Shown: positions 27,206 through 35,889, counted from the stretch's first letter. The stretch: DNA of 64,000 nt from Allosphingosinicella deserti (GCF_003012735.1 NZ_PXYI01000001.1:1-64000), one strand, 5' to 3'. A program made the numbers and translations. The notes: generated from the letters alone by a model not told the origin.

Positions 27206-27592
27206 ATGATGCGGCCGTTGCTGATGACCCTGGCTCTTTTGGCTGCTTCGCCCGCGGCCGCGCAGGATTGGCGAATGGCGCCGGAATATGATGTCCTGCT
27301 CACCACCTGGGACATTGCGCCCGGCCAATTGCGGCTCAAGAGCGGCGAGCCGGTGCGCCTGCGTTTCGTCAATAACAGCAATCGCGATCTGAAATTCTCG
27401 GCCGAGGATTTCTTCAAGAATGCCCGTCTTCGCCAGCGGGATGGCGGCACCGTCGCCAAGGGCGCGATCATGGTGCCGTCGCTGTCGACCCGCACCGTCG
27501 TCCTTGTACCCAAGGCCGGGCGATACAAGATGCGTGGGGGCAATGTCGCACAGCGGGTCGCCGGAATGAACGGGACGATCATCGTCGAATGA
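27206..27592 (+). CDS. exported cupredoxin-like protein
   Basis: The 128-residue protein has a signal peptide (MMRPLLMTLALLAASPAAA) and a single beta-sandwich domain resembling cupredoxins (VRLRFVNNSNRDLKFSAEDFF, then GRYKMRGGNVAQ). The usual copper ligands (His, Cys, His, Met) are not visible as a set, so copper binding is doubtful. ATG at 27206 follows GGAG. Its stop overlaps an alternative ATG of the next gene and lies 11 bases before the preferred one, so the two are one transcript. Confidence 0.75.
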   Translation: MMRPLLMTLALLAASPAAAQDWRMAPEYDVLLTTWDIAPGQLRLKSGEPVRLRFVNNSNRDLKFSAEDFFKNARLRQRDGGTVAKGAIMVPSLSTRTVVLVPKAGRYKMRGGNVAQRVAGMNGTIIVE

Positions 27593-27603
27593 AGGAGGCC
27601 TTG

Positions 27604-28014
27604 ATGGCGAAAGACGGCAAGAAGAAAGACACCAAGAAGAAGACCACCGGCAAGACCGGCGGCAGGGCCAACCCGATTCCGAAGGAATTCGGCGGGATCA
27701 AGGTGCCCAAGGAGCTCCGCAAGGCCGGCAAGAAGGCGATCGAGCTCGTCAAGGATCCGGTGGTGAGTGAAGTCGTCGCGGCAGCCTTGCTGTCGGCCGC
27801 TGCGGCGCTGCGCGCGCCTGCGGGCGACAGGAACGGGCCGAGCCAAGCAGCCGGCAGGAGCGCTCGGCCGCGGCCGGACGCCAACCCGATCGGCGACACC
27901 CTGAAGGGCCTCGCCGTCGATCTTGCGCGGCGCACGATCGAGGGCGTCGGCGATCGCCAGCGGGCACGCGGCCGCAAGCCCGAACCGCGGGCGCCGGAGA
28001 GCAGCGAAACCTGA
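27604..28014 (+). CDS. Lys-rich basic hypothetical protein
   Basis: With the start at 27604 (after AAGGAGG) the protein has 136 residues. The N-terminus is extremely basic (MAKDGKKKDTKKKTTGKTGG). A central helix-rich part (KVPKELRKAGKKAIELVKDP, then an Ala-rich helix) follows, and the tail is Arg/Pro-rich. No known domain was recognised. The charge would suit binding of nucleic acid or another polyanion. It precedes, on the same strand, the TA-depleted hairpin block at 28178-29381. Confidence 0.65.
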   Translation: MAKDGKKKDTKKKTTGKTGGRANPIPKEFGGIKVPKELRKAGKKAIELVKDPVVSEVVAAALLSAAAALRAPAGDRNGPSQAAGRSARPRPDANPIGDTLKGLAVDLARRTIEGVGDRQRARGRKPEPRAPESSET

Positions 28015-28117
28015 TTGCGGTGAGCCGGAGATGAGTCCGGTTCGCGGGTTTGTCGGGTAAGTCTCGGGGCGGGTGAGGCAATCCGTATGGGATCCCAAAT
28101 AACCCCCGTTATCCCCG

Positions 28118-28126
28118 TTATCCACA
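28118..28126 (+). other. perfect DnaA-box consensus (TTATCCACA)
   Basis: TTATCCACA matches the DnaA-box consensus exactly. A near match (TTATCCCCG) lies nine bases upstream, so two repeats of GTTATCC sit in tandem. Only one perfect box is seen and no AT-rich unwinding region adjoins it, so an origin is not proposed. It could titrate DnaA or be chance. Confidence 0.3.
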
Positions 28127-28177
28127 GGCTGAATTCGCTTTGTGCGACTCGGATTTCGTGACAGCATCCATTTCGTA

Positions 28178-29381
28178 GCCGGAAAGGAGAGGCCTCGGAG
28201 ACGAGGCGGACCCGGACCGGAGACGCGGGACGCTGCGACGCCGAGCGCACAGAGGCCGCAAGGCTGATGGCCGATGATGTCGAGAGCACCGAGGTGATGC
28301 CAAAGCTCCCCGAGCTCGGCATCGCCGAACGCTTCGGAAGGGACGGGGAATCGCCCCCGGAACGGACGCGGCGAGGCGGACGGAACGAAAAGCTCGCTTT
28401 TCCAAACGAACGCCGAACGGGATCCCAAAACGCGAGTTTCGGGACCGTGGGACTGGACGGGTTTCGGCCCGGACGGGCTCGAATTCGGAACCCGGGGGCT
28501 TCGGCCTTCACGGAACCGGAAGGTGTCGAGAACGCCGTTGGCGAACGAGGCGCCGAATGGGATCGGGACGAGCTTCGGCTCAGACGAAACCGGACGGTCT
28601 CGAGAGCCGCGGGTGAACGAGACGCCGGGCGGAACCGGGAGAGCTTCGGCTCGAGCGGCACCGCCGAAAGGTGATCCGAATGCTTCGGCAAACGGACCGC
28701 CGTCCAGGATCGAAGGGCGTGCCCGACGACCTTGGGAAGGCACCTGAGCGCTTCGGCGGGCAGGCGCCGGCCGCAGGCCGACGTGCCCCGGCGCGCACGG
28801 ACGCGGTCAGGCAGACCGAGGGTTCTACCCTGGGAATGCCGACCGGATGCGACCGAGCTTCGGCACGGACGCAATCGGGAGGAGGAAATGAATGCTTCGG
28901 CATTCAGGACCGCCCTCGAAAGATGGGTCGACCTCGCGGCTTCGGCAGCGCGGACGAGACATCGAACCGGATCGGAAGGGTTTCGGCCCGACCGCGACGG
29001 CAGGGACGACACGGAGCCTGGCTCCGGACACGTCCCGAACGGGACAGCGACGGGGCCTCGGCTCCGACGCGGAACCGGCCCGGCGAGAGGATCGGAGTTT
29101 CGGCTTCGATCGCATGCCGGACCTTCGGAACAAGGCTGGCTCCGGCCAGCCGGACATCGGAGACGGGAAGCGGCGCAGGCTTCGGCCTTCAACGCGACCC
29201 TGAGGGAACCGCCGGGGCTTCGGCCCCGGCGGGACCCGGAGGGAGGACCTTCGGTCCGAACCTCGAAACCAGGGACGGCCGGGCGCGTGCGCCCGACCCG
29301 ACCTCCCGCCCAGCGGGCGCCGCGCCGGCAGGCGCTGCATGGATCTGGGACAATGGGGGCCGGCAGCAATGCCGGCCCCCA
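28178..29381 (+). other. TA-depleted array of short TTCG-loop hairpins (candidate long structured RNA)
   Basis: This 1,204-base block lies in the 1,517-base gap between the Lys-rich gene and the GNAT gene. It holds only one TA dinucleotide (28826-28827) and 18 copies of TTCGG on the plus strand, 11 of them GCTTCGG. Many sit in perfect hairpins: GAGC-TTCG-GCTC (28570-28581 and 28641-28652), GAATGC-TTCG-GCATTC (28890-28905), AGGC-TTCG-GCCT (29177-29188) and a 10-bp stem (29209-29232). Other hairpins without that loop fill the spaces (29013-29025, 29032-29045, 29134-29151, 29280-29295). Long frames are open on both strands because stops are rare, but their products are Arg/Ser/Pro-rich and unlike proteins. 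cUUCGg is an extra-stable RNA tetraloop. Confidence 0.5.
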
Positions 29382-29383
29382 TT
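29352..29383. other. 14-bp perfect hairpin with GCAA loop at the end of the array
   Basis: A 14-base arm at 29352-29365 pairs perfectly with 29370-29383 around GCAA, a GNRA tetraloop. It closes the hairpin array on the plus strand. No T tract follows directly, but a shorter hairpin GGC-TTCG-GCC followed by TTTT lies at 29430-29443. Together they could end a plus-strand transcript. Confidence 0.6.
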
Positions 29384-29531
29384 ACGTGTCACGGTGCCGG
29401 CTGCAAATCCGATGGTCCTGTCGGCGAGCGGCTTCGGCCTTTTCGCGGGCACCCTTTGCAGACACGAACCACGGCGATCGGCTAACCGGCAGCAGTCGGA
29501 CCCAGCCGCAATGCAAACAGATGAGAGCGCG

Positions 29532-30029
29532 ATGACCGACCCTGCGTTTCGCCCGTTGCGCCTGAGCGACGCTCCGGATCTTCTTGCAGTGATGCGGCGC
29601 GCCGAAGGCGGCCTCGGCCGGTTGCCAAGCGAAATGGACCTGCCCTGGATGGAAGAGGCGCTCGCCGGCGCGTTGGCAGGGGGCGTTGCGATCGGCGCCT
29701 TCACCGGCGCTCGGCTGATCGGCGTGATCAAGGCCAGCCGGATGCCCTCCGTGCAATTCCAGCATGTACTCTGGGACCTGACGATTGCAGTCGCACCGGA
29801 GGCGCAAGGCTGCGGTGTCGGATGCAGGTTGTTCGCGGAGCTGATCGCGGCCGCCCGCGCGCTGGCTCCACCCGTCGAGCGAATCGAGCTGGTCGTGAGG
29901 GAGGGCCTGACCCATGCAATCCGTCTCTACGAACGAGTCGGCTTCCGCCGGGAGGGACGGTTCGAACGACGCTTTCGGCTTTCCGATGGACGCTATGAAG
30001 CCGATTTGCCGATGGCTCTTTTCCTGTAG
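29532..30029 (+). CDS. GNAT-family N-acetyltransferase
   Basis: The 165-residue protein has the GNAT order: an N-terminal strand (FRPLRLSDAPDLLAVM), the acetyl-CoA loop in IAVAPEAQGCGVGCRLF, and the late IRLYERVGFRREGRFERRFR. It probably acetylates a small amine or protein N-terminus. The ATG at 29532 is preferred. An in-frame ATG at 29511 is possible. Open sequence upstream belongs to the hairpin block and is not thought to be coding. Confidence 0.8.
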   Translation: MTDPAFRPLRLSDAPDLLAVMRRAEGGLGRLPSEMDLPWMEEALAGALAGGVAIGAFTGARLIGVIKASRMPSVQFQHVLWDLTIAVAPEAQGCGVGCRLFAELIAAARALAPPVERIELVVREGLTHAIRLYERVGFRREGRFERRFRLSDGRYEADLPMALFL

Positions 30030-30097
30030 CTGGGTATCGCAGATATTCGGCTGCTCGGACGTCCTGCGTTGCCGCGTCGGCGGCACTCCGCCACCGC

Positions 30098-31408
30098 TTA
30101 CTCGCCGTAGACCCATTCCCTGAACGTCGGTTGGAGATCCCGTCCGCTGGCCCGTTCCATGGCCTGCTGGAAATCGCGGCTGGTCACGGTTCCACCGGCA
30201 TGCTTGCGCGTGAAGCGGCGTAGGCCGCTCCAGAAGGCTTCGTCTCCGACGAACTCCCGGAGATGCGCGAGGAACAGCGCGCCCTTGCTGTACTGGACCG
30301 CACGCCGGGCGCCGAGCGAGGGGTATTTGCCGCCCCATGCCAGCGGCTTGTCGAAGCCTAAAGCGCGGATTCGGGCCACTCTGCCGCGCGCGACGTCGAG
30401 TTCCCGCTGATAGGCCGCCGCGCCCAAAGTCCGTTCCTGCCAGGCCGCGACCATGAAGGTTGCGATGCCCTCGTGCAGCCAGAAATCCTGCCAGGTCGCG
30501 CAGGTGACGAGATTGCCCCACCACATATGGGCCAGTTCGTGGGTGACGATCCAGGCGGAGGCCGGGTCGTCACGCTCTCGATCGAACTCGGCGCGGCCGA
30601 TCAGCGAGAAGCCCGCGGCTTCCTGCGCTTCGCCGCCCGGCACCAGCAGCTGCGCGTAGCGCCCATCGGGCAGCTTCATTCCGGCCTTGTTCGCGAGGAA
30701 GGCGACGATTGCCGGCGTTTGCGCGAACAAATCGGGGAGTTGGGCCTTGCCGCCGGTTGCATCGAGATAGACGAGTTCGCCTTGCGGGGTGCGCGCGGAA
30801 TGGCGGAGGAACGCGCCGGCGGCAAAGGCATAAAGATAGGGGGAATAAGGGCGGGTGGACCGCCAGCGATGGAGCGCCAGGCCGCCGGGCAGCCTCTTCG
30901 GCGGCCTTGCGCGACCGACGCCCAGCGCATCGATCCCTTGGGGCAGGTACAGATCGAGATCGAAATGCGCCTTGTCGCCGGGTGCGTCCTGAAGGCAGAC
31001 CATCCAATCGCAGGCGAAATAGCTGGTGTAGAGGCCGCCGGCCAGGGCGGTGATGCCGCGCGCCGGGGTGCCGCGGATCCGAAAGCGTAACGTCGCTCTG
31101 TCGCCCTTCCGCAGCGGGCGCGGCAGGCTGACCCGGATCGAGTCCTTGGTCGAGGAGACAGGCGCCGGCACATCATCCACGCGCATATCGCTGATCTGCA
31201 AGGCGTTCGCAGTGAACGACAACTGCGCAAGCCGATCGGAGTGGCTCTGCACGACGATCGTCTCCGTGCCCGAGAGAGACCTCGTCGCCAGATCGGGGCG
31301 GAGCGCGACCGCGTAGCGATCGACCTGAAAACCCGCACCGGGCGCCTCCGTCGCCGGCTCCGCGGCGGCGAGAACCAGAAGGCTCGTCAGGAGGCTGATA
31401 CTGCTCAT
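30098..31408 (-). CDS. exported short M1-family aminopeptidase-like gluzincin
   Basis: The 436-residue protein has a short signal-like N-terminus (MSSISLLTSLLVLAAAEPATEA) and an N-terminal beta domain. The zinc motif HELAH at residues 290-294 and the third ligand Glu313 in FWLHEGIATFM give HEXXH-X18-E exactly. Tyr373 in VQYSKGALFL matches the transition-state tyrosine. It lacks the C-terminal helical domain of full M1 enzymes (about 850 residues), so it is a minimal form. It probably trims peptides in the periplasm. The stop faces the GNAT gene. Confidence 0.85.
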   Translation of the reverse strand: MSSISLLTSLLVLAAAEPATEAPGAGFQVDRYAVALRPDLATRSLSGTETIVVQSHSDRLAQLSFTANALQISDMRVDDVPAPVSSTKDSIRVSLPRPLRKGDRATLRFRIRGTPARGITALAGGLYTSYFACDWMVCLQDAPGDKAHFDLDLYLPQGIDALGVGRARPPKRLPGGLALHRWRSTRPYSPYLYAFAAGAFLRHSARTPQGELVYLDATGGKAQLPDLFAQTPAIVAFLANKAGMKLPDGRYAQLLVPGGEAQEAAGFSLIGRAEFDRERDDPASAWIVTHELAHMWWGNLVTCATWQDFWLHEGIATFMVAAWQERTLGAAAYQRELDVARGRVARIRALGFDKPLAWGGKYPSLGARRAVQYSKGALFLAHLREFVGDEAFWSGLRRFTRKHAGGTVTSRDFQQAMERASGRDLQPTFREWVYGE

Positions 31409-31481
31409 CGGCGAGAGCCTAAGGCTTCACGGGCGTCCAACCAAGCGGGGCGATTGGAAATGTCGGGGATGTCAGTGCTGG

Positions 31482-31512
31482 CCGGTCCTCAGTCCAGAGG
31501 GGTGAGGACCGG
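31482..31512. other. 10-bp inverted repeat between the M1 peptidase and the STM4015 gene
   Basis: CCGGTCCTCA at 31482-31491 pairs with TGAGGACCGG at 31503-31512 around 11 bases. It lies 116 bases before the first gene of the radical-SAM operon and 74 bases upstream of the divergent peptidase start. It could be an operator or an RNA leader hairpin. Confidence 0.45.
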
Positions 31513-31627
31513 TCGGAACGCGGCGAGCGCATGCACCCATGCACGTCCCGGCTGCTGTCATCATTCCGACGTTGACTTCACCTGGGCGATATTGAGAGTC
31601 CGCGGCGCAATCATCGGAGCAGATCGA

Positions 31628-32560
31628 ATGACCGTAAGCGCCAATCTGGAGACGTTCGCCGGCAAGCATGTCGTCGACTTCACGGGGGCAGGCGACATCA
31701 GCGACTTCGGAGTCGTCGCGCCCCGGTTGCGCTGTGAATATGGCGAGACCCGGACGCTGCGGGACGTTTTGGCGACGATGCTCGAAGCGCCGGGCGTGGG
31801 GTCGACACGCGCACTCGTTTTCGGCCTGTGGGCGGAGAATGGCGAAAGCTACGAGGTGAGCCCCGCGCCGGCGGTCGAGCTGCTGGTGTCGCAGAAGGAC
31901 AAGCTCCCCGCGCTCGCAGCCTTGTTTTTCGGCGACATCATCTCCGAAGAGAATGAGATAAGCTGGATCGAGCAAGGCGATTATTCGACGATCTGGAACG
32001 CCTTCCCCCAGCTCGAGCAATTCTGGGTGCGCGGCGGCAACAAGCTCGCTTTGGGCACGATCAGGCATCGGATGCTCGACACTCTGGTGATCCAGGCCGG
32101 CGGTTTGCCGGGCAGCGTGGTGCGCGAGGCGCTTGCCGCCGAGGCGCCGATCCGCCATTTCGAGCTGTGGCTCGGCACCGAGGATTATGGTGCCGACACC
32201 TCGGTGACGGACTTCGCCGACCTGTTCGCGGGAAAGCTGTTTCCGGGCCTCCAGACGCTGGCACTGCGCAACAGCCAGTATAGCGACGAGCTCGCCACGG
32301 CGCTCGCGGCCTCGCCGCTGCTCGATCGGATCCGGATCCTCGATCTGTCGATGGGCACGCTGACCGATGCCGGCGCGCGGGCGCTGGCGCAATCCGGGCG
32401 GCTCGGCACGCTCGAGAAGCTCGACATTTCCCACCATTATGTCAGCCCGGCCGCGGTGGAGTTGCTGCGTGCCGCGACCCCGAACCTGATCGCCGACGAC
32501 CCGCAGCAACCCGACGATTGGGACGGCGAGCCCCATTATTACGTTGCCGTCAGCGAGTAA
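31628..32560 (+). CDS. STM4015-family leucine-rich-repeat-like protein
   Basis: The 310-residue protein resembles the STM4015 family named after the Salmonella locus tag. The N-terminal half (FAGKHVVDFTG, then LFFGDIISEENEISWIEQGD) is followed by repeat-like units. These include FPQLEQFWVRGG, LDTLVIQAGGLP, IRHFELWLGTEDYG, FPGLQTLALRNSQYSDEL, DRIRILDLSMGTLTDAGA and GTLEKLDISHHYVSPAA. This is leucine-rich-repeat architecture and suggests a partner-binding scaffold. It starts the five-gene operon and overlaps the next gene by 17 bases. No biochemical role is known. Confidence 0.85.
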   Translation: MTVSANLETFAGKHVVDFTGAGDISDFGVVAPRLRCEYGETRTLRDVLATMLEAPGVGSTRALVFGLWAENGESYEVSPAPAVELLVSQKDKLPALAALFFGDIISEENEISWIEQGDYSTIWNAFPQLEQFWVRGGNKLALGTIRHRMLDTLVIQAGGLPGSVVREALAAEAPIRHFELWLGTEDYGADTSVTDFADLFAGKLFPGLQTLALRNSQYSDELATALAASPLLDRIRILDLSMGTLTDAGARALAQSGRLGTLEKLDISHHYVSPAAVELLRAATPNLIADDPQQPDDWDGEPHYYVAVSE

Positions 32561-33725
32561 GCGCGCGCCGCGTGGCGCAACGAACCCGGGGCTGGTCGTG
32601 CTCGGCGCGGCATCGGGGCCACGCCATGACGCGTTCGCGCGGGCCTGCATCGACCGGTTCGGCACGGCGCCCGACGTGATCGGCTGGGACAGGTTTCTGG
32701 CCGAGCCCGCGCGGCTGGCCGAGATGCTCCCGCGTCGCGGCACTCTGCGGATCGATACGCCCGATCAGGATGTCGGTGCGATCGGCGCCTTGCTCAAGGC
32801 GGGCGCCGCCGCGGCGGACGCGGCAGGGATCGAGACGGTGCCGGAGGAGAGCGAGGAGCTGCTCGCGCAGGGCGATATCGGTTCGCCGGGACAGGTCGCG
32901 TTCGGACTGATTGCCGGGGTAGAATTGGCCGAGGCCATCGCGCACGCGGCCGAACCAGCGATCTCGACGAGCGCGGCGGATGTCGCCTGCGCATTCGACA
33001 AGGCCCAGACGACGAAGCGGTTCGCCGAAGCCGGACTGCCGGTGCCGCGGGTGCTGACGGGGATCGACGGGTTCGATGCGCTTGCCGACGCAATGGCGCG
33101 CGCGCGGATGTCGCGGGTGTTCGTCAAATTGCGGCACGGCTCGGCGGCGGCAGGGATGGTCGCGCTCGCCAGAAACGGCGACCAGTGGGCCGCTATGACG
33201 ACGGCGGTGGCGGTCGGCGGACGAGTGCAGGCGACCCGTGCGGTGCGGCGGCTGACCGACCCACGTGCGATCGGGCAACTGATCGACCGGCTGGCGCCGC
33301 TCGGGTTGCATGTCGAAGCGTGGGTGCCGAAGATCGCGATCGCCGGGCGCACCGCCGATGTGCGGATCGTGTGGGTGAGGGGCGCCGGCCCGTTTCCGGT
33401 GCTGCGGACGAGCCGCTACCCGATGACCAACCTCCATCTCGGCGGCGCGCGGCACCCGATCGCAAGGCTTGTCGAGCGGATCGGCGAAGAGGCATGGGCG
33501 GAGGTGGAAGCCTCGGCGCGGCGCGCGGCGGCGCTGTTTCCGGCGAGCGATGCGATCGGAGTGGACGTGGCAGTGTTGAACGATGGCCGGCAGCACCGCC
33601 TGCTGGAAGCGAACGTGTTCGGCGATTTCGTCAAGGATCTGAACGTCGCCGGCAGGACCCCCTACGACGCGCAGCTCGACCTCGTGGCGCGACACTGGGC
33701 GGCCGCCGCGAGCGACGCGGCATGA
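32544..33725 (+). CDS. STM4014-family ATP-grasp-like protein
   Basis: The 393-residue product begins at a TTG inside the STM4015 gene; a GTG at 32598 is an alternative. The N-terminus (LVVLGAASGPRHDAFARA) resembles the STM4014 family start. The middle and C-terminal parts show ATP-grasp features: AFDKAQTTKRFAEAGLPVPRV, FVKLRHGSAAAGMVAL, and near the end AIGVDVAVLNDG and LLEANVFGDF with the metal-binding Glu-Ala-Asn. ATP-grasp enzymes join a carboxylate to an amine or thiol. The substrate is unknown. The stop overlaps the next start as ATGA. Confidence 0.85.
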   Translation: MPSASKRAPRGATNPGLVVLGAASGPRHDAFARACIDRFGTAPDVIGWDRFLAEPARLAEMLPRRGTLRIDTPDQDVGAIGALLKAGAAAADAAGIETVPEESEELLAQGDIGSPGQVAFGLIAGVELAEAIAHAAEPAISTSAADVACAFDKAQTTKRFAEAGLPVPRVLTGIDGFDALADAMARARMSRVFVKLRHGSAAAGMVALARNGDQWAAMTTAVAVGGRVQATRAVRRLTDPRAIGQLIDRLAPLGLHVEAWVPKIAIAGRTADVRIVWVRGAGPFPVLRTSRYPMTNLHLGGARHPIARLVERIGEEAWAEVEASARRAAALFPASDAIGVDVAVLNDGRQHRLLEANVFGDFVKDLNVAGRTPYDAQLDLVARHWAAAASDAA

Positions 33726-34558
33726 TCCGGATCGATGCCGCCGCGTGCCTGGGCACGCACGATCTGATGTTCGTAACCCTCGACACGCTGCGTTACGACG
33801 TCGCTTCGGAGGCGCTGGCCTTGGGGGAAACGCCCAATCTGGCGGCGCTCCTGCCGGGCGGTGCCTGGGAGAAAAGGCATTCGCCGGCGAGCTTCACCTT
33901 CGCGGCGCACCAAGCTTTCTTCGCCGGCTTCCTGCCGACTCCGGCCGCACCGCGCGATGTGGCGCCGGACGCCCATGACCGGTTGTTCGCGGCACGCTTT
34001 CCGGGGAGCGAGACGACCGGGGCCGGGACCCTGGTGTTCGACACGCCCGACATCGTCTCCGGATTTGCAGGGCGCGGCTATCGCACGATCTGCATCGGCG
34101 GCACCGGCTTCTTCAACAAGAGATCACCGCTCGGATCGGTGCTTCCGGACCTGTTCGACGAAAGCTGGTGGGACGAGAGCCTGGGCGTTGGCTGCCGCGA
34201 TTCGGCCGCCAACCAGGTTGCGCTCGCGGTCGCGCGGATCGAGGCGCAGCTGCCGCAGCAACGGCTGTTCGTGTTCGTGAACGTCGCCGCGTGCCACCCG
34301 CCGCATCATTTCTACAGCGGCGGCGGCGCCGATACTCCTTCAAGCCAGCGCGCCGCGCTCGCCGAGGTCGACCGGCAGCTGCCGGCCTTGTTCGACGCGA
34401 TGCAGAGGCGGGCGCCGGTGCTTGCGATCCTGTGTTCGGACCACGGCACCGCATTCGGCGAGGACGGCTATCATGGCCATCGCGTCGGCCATCCGAGCGT
34501 GTGGGACGTGCCTTATGCGCAAATGATCCTGCCGCACCGGACGGAGCCGGCCGCGTGA
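33722..34558 (+). CDS. STM4013/SEN3800-family alkaline-phosphatase-superfamily hydrolase
   Basis: The 278-residue protein begins at ATG 33722, overlapping the previous stop. The first metal site is in MFVTLDTLRYDVASEAL and the last in LCSDHGTAFGEDGYHGH, as in sulfatases and phosphopentomutase-like hydrolases. RHSPASFTFAAHQAFFAGFLPTP and CIGGTGFFNKRSPLG match the STM4013 family layout. No formylglycine sulfatase signature (C/S-x-P-x-R) is present, so it is not a classical sulfatase. It would hydrolyse a phosphate or sulfate ester or move such a group. The stop overlaps the next gene as GTGA. Confidence 0.85.
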   Translation: MIRIDAAACLGTHDLMFVTLDTLRYDVASEALALGETPNLAALLPGGAWEKRHSPASFTFAAHQAFFAGFLPTPAAPRDVAPDAHDRLFAARFPGSETTGAGTLVFDTPDIVSGFAGRGYRTICIGGTGFFNKRSPLGSVLPDLFDESWWDESLGVGCRDSAANQVALAVARIEAQLPQQRLFVFVNVAACHPPHHFYSGGGADTPSSQRAALAEVDRQLPALFDAMQRRAPVLAILCSDHGTAFGEDGYHGHRVGHPSVWDVPYAQMILPHRTEPAA

Positions 34559-35889
34559 GCGAGGCACGCATAGTCGAACGGGCCGTGCCGGCGGATCTGG
34601 GGCCGCTCTACCAGGATTATGCCTACGGCTATCCGCACAAGAATGCCTATCGCCCATTTCCCCAACCGATCCCGCTGCGCGAGATCTGGGCGGAGGAGCG
34701 GATGGACCGCATCTTTCTCTATCTCCACATCCCGTTCTGCGAGATGCGATGCGGCTTTTGCAATCTGTTCACCTCCGCCAATCCCGATCAGTCGCGGATC
34801 GACCGCTACATGGCCGCGCTCGACCGGCAGATCGAGGCGGTGCGGGACGAACTCGGCCCCGTGCGGCCGATCCAGCTTGCGATCGGCGGCGGCACGCCGA
34901 CCCTGCTCGGCCCCGCGATGCTCCAGGCCTTGCTCGAGCGGATCGCGGCGCGGCTCGACGCCGATCCGCGCCGGTTTCCCGCGGCGATCGAAACCTCCCC
35001 CAAGACGGCGACGCGGGAGACCATCGCTTTGCTGTCGCACTGGGGAGTCGACCGGATCAGCATCGGTGTGCAATCGTTCATCGAGGCGGAAACGCGGGCG
35101 ATGGGCCGGCCGCAGGAACCTGCGGTGCTGACCAGGGCACTCGACACGATCCGCGACCATGCGTTCGGGCGGCTCAATATCGATCTGATCTACGGCGCCG
35201 AGAATCAGACCGCGGAGAGCTGGCGCCATTCGCTGCGCTGCGCGCTCGACTGGGCGCCGGAGGAACTGTTCCTCTACCCGCTCTACGTGCGGCCCCGCAC
35301 AGGGCTCGACCGGCGCGGCCGGGTCGAGGACGAGCATCGCCGCGTGCTCTACCGGGTCGGGCGCGATCTGTTGCTCGAGGCGGGATATGAGCAGATCTCG
35401 ATGCGCGCGTTCCGGCTGCCGGGCGGGGCTGCGCCAAGCGACGAGTTCAGCTGCCAGGAAGACGGGGTGCTCGGGCTCGGCACGGGCGCGCGCTCCTACA
35501 CGGCGAAGGCGCATTATTCGACGCGCTACGCGGTGACGCGGCGCGGCGTGCTCGACATCCTCGACGATTTCGCGGCAAGCGAAAGCGACGCCTTCCGCTT
35601 CGCGTATCACGGTATCGCCGTGAATGCGGACGAGGCGATGCGACGCTACGTACTGAAATCGATCCTGCGCCGCGACGGGCTGGACATCGTCCGGTTCACC
35701 CAGCTGTTCGGGACGGCACCGACGGCGGCTCTTTCTGCGCTGGATCGGATCGGGGAGATGGGCCTGATCGAGCAACACGGAGATCTGCTTCGCCCCACCG
35801 ACACGGGGCTCGAGCATTCGGACGCGATCCCGCCCTTATTCTATTCGGACGCGGTGCGCGCGCGGTTGCGGGGGGCCCAGGTGGCGTGA
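34555..35889 (+). CDS. STM4012-family radical SAM protein (HemN-like)
   Basis: The 444-residue enzyme starts at GTG 34555. The radical SAM cysteines are Cys62, Cys66 and Cys69 in FCEMRCGFCN. The following segments (AIGGGTPTLLG, RISIGVQSFIEAETRAMGRPQ, NIDLIYG) are those of coproporphyrinogen dehydrogenase-like proteins. The HemN C-terminal region is also recognisable, but the preceding YAYGYPHKNAYRPF is specific to the STM4012 family. It is therefore not called heme synthesis. The stop overlaps the STM4011 start as GTGA. Confidence 0.88.
   Translation: MSEARIVERAVPADLGPLYQDYAYGYPHKNAYRPFPQPIPLREIWAEERMDRIFLYLHIPFCEMRCGFCNLFTSANPDQSRIDRYMAALDRQIEAVRDELGPVRPIQLAIGGGTPTLLGPAMLQALLERIAARLDADPRRFPAAIETSPKTATRETIALLSHWGVDRISIGVQSFIEAETRAMGRPQEPAVLTRALDTIRDHAFGRLNIDLIYGAENQTAESWRHSLRCALDWAPEELFLYPLYVRPRTGLDRRGRVEDEHRRVLYRVGRDLLLEAGYEQISMRAFRLPGGAAPSDEFSCQEDGVLGLGTGARSYTAKAHYSTRYAVTRRGVLDILDDFAASESDAFRFAYHGIAVNADEAMRRYVLKSILRRDGLDIVRFTQLFGTAPTAALSALDRIGEMGLIEQHGDLLRPTDTGLEHSDAIPPLFYSDAVRARLRGAQVA

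Noticed and set aside
28118-28126. Replication origin at the DnaA box
   Set aside because: Only one perfect box, no AT-rich region and no dnaA, parAB or hemE nearby.
27579-29369. Minus-strand frame of 596 codons over the hairpin block
   Set aside because: Product is Arg/Ser/Pro-rich without domains. It is open because TA, and so most stop codons, is nearly absent. It also runs into antisense of the Lys-rich gene.
28671-30029. Plus-strand frame of 452 codons ending in the GNAT protein
   Set aside because: Only the last 165 codons look like protein. The upstream part is the hairpin block.
31571-31600. TTGACT as a -35 promoter element for the STM operon
   Set aside because: No acceptable -10 element at 16-18 bases was found.
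31409-31627. RiPP precursor peptide upstream of the STM4015 gene
   Set aside because: No short frame with a ribosome site and a plausible core was found.
34555-35889. Oxygen-independent coproporphyrinogen oxidase (hemN)
   Set aside because: The HemN-like fold is shared, but the N-terminus and operon fit the STM4012 family and no heme gene is nearby.
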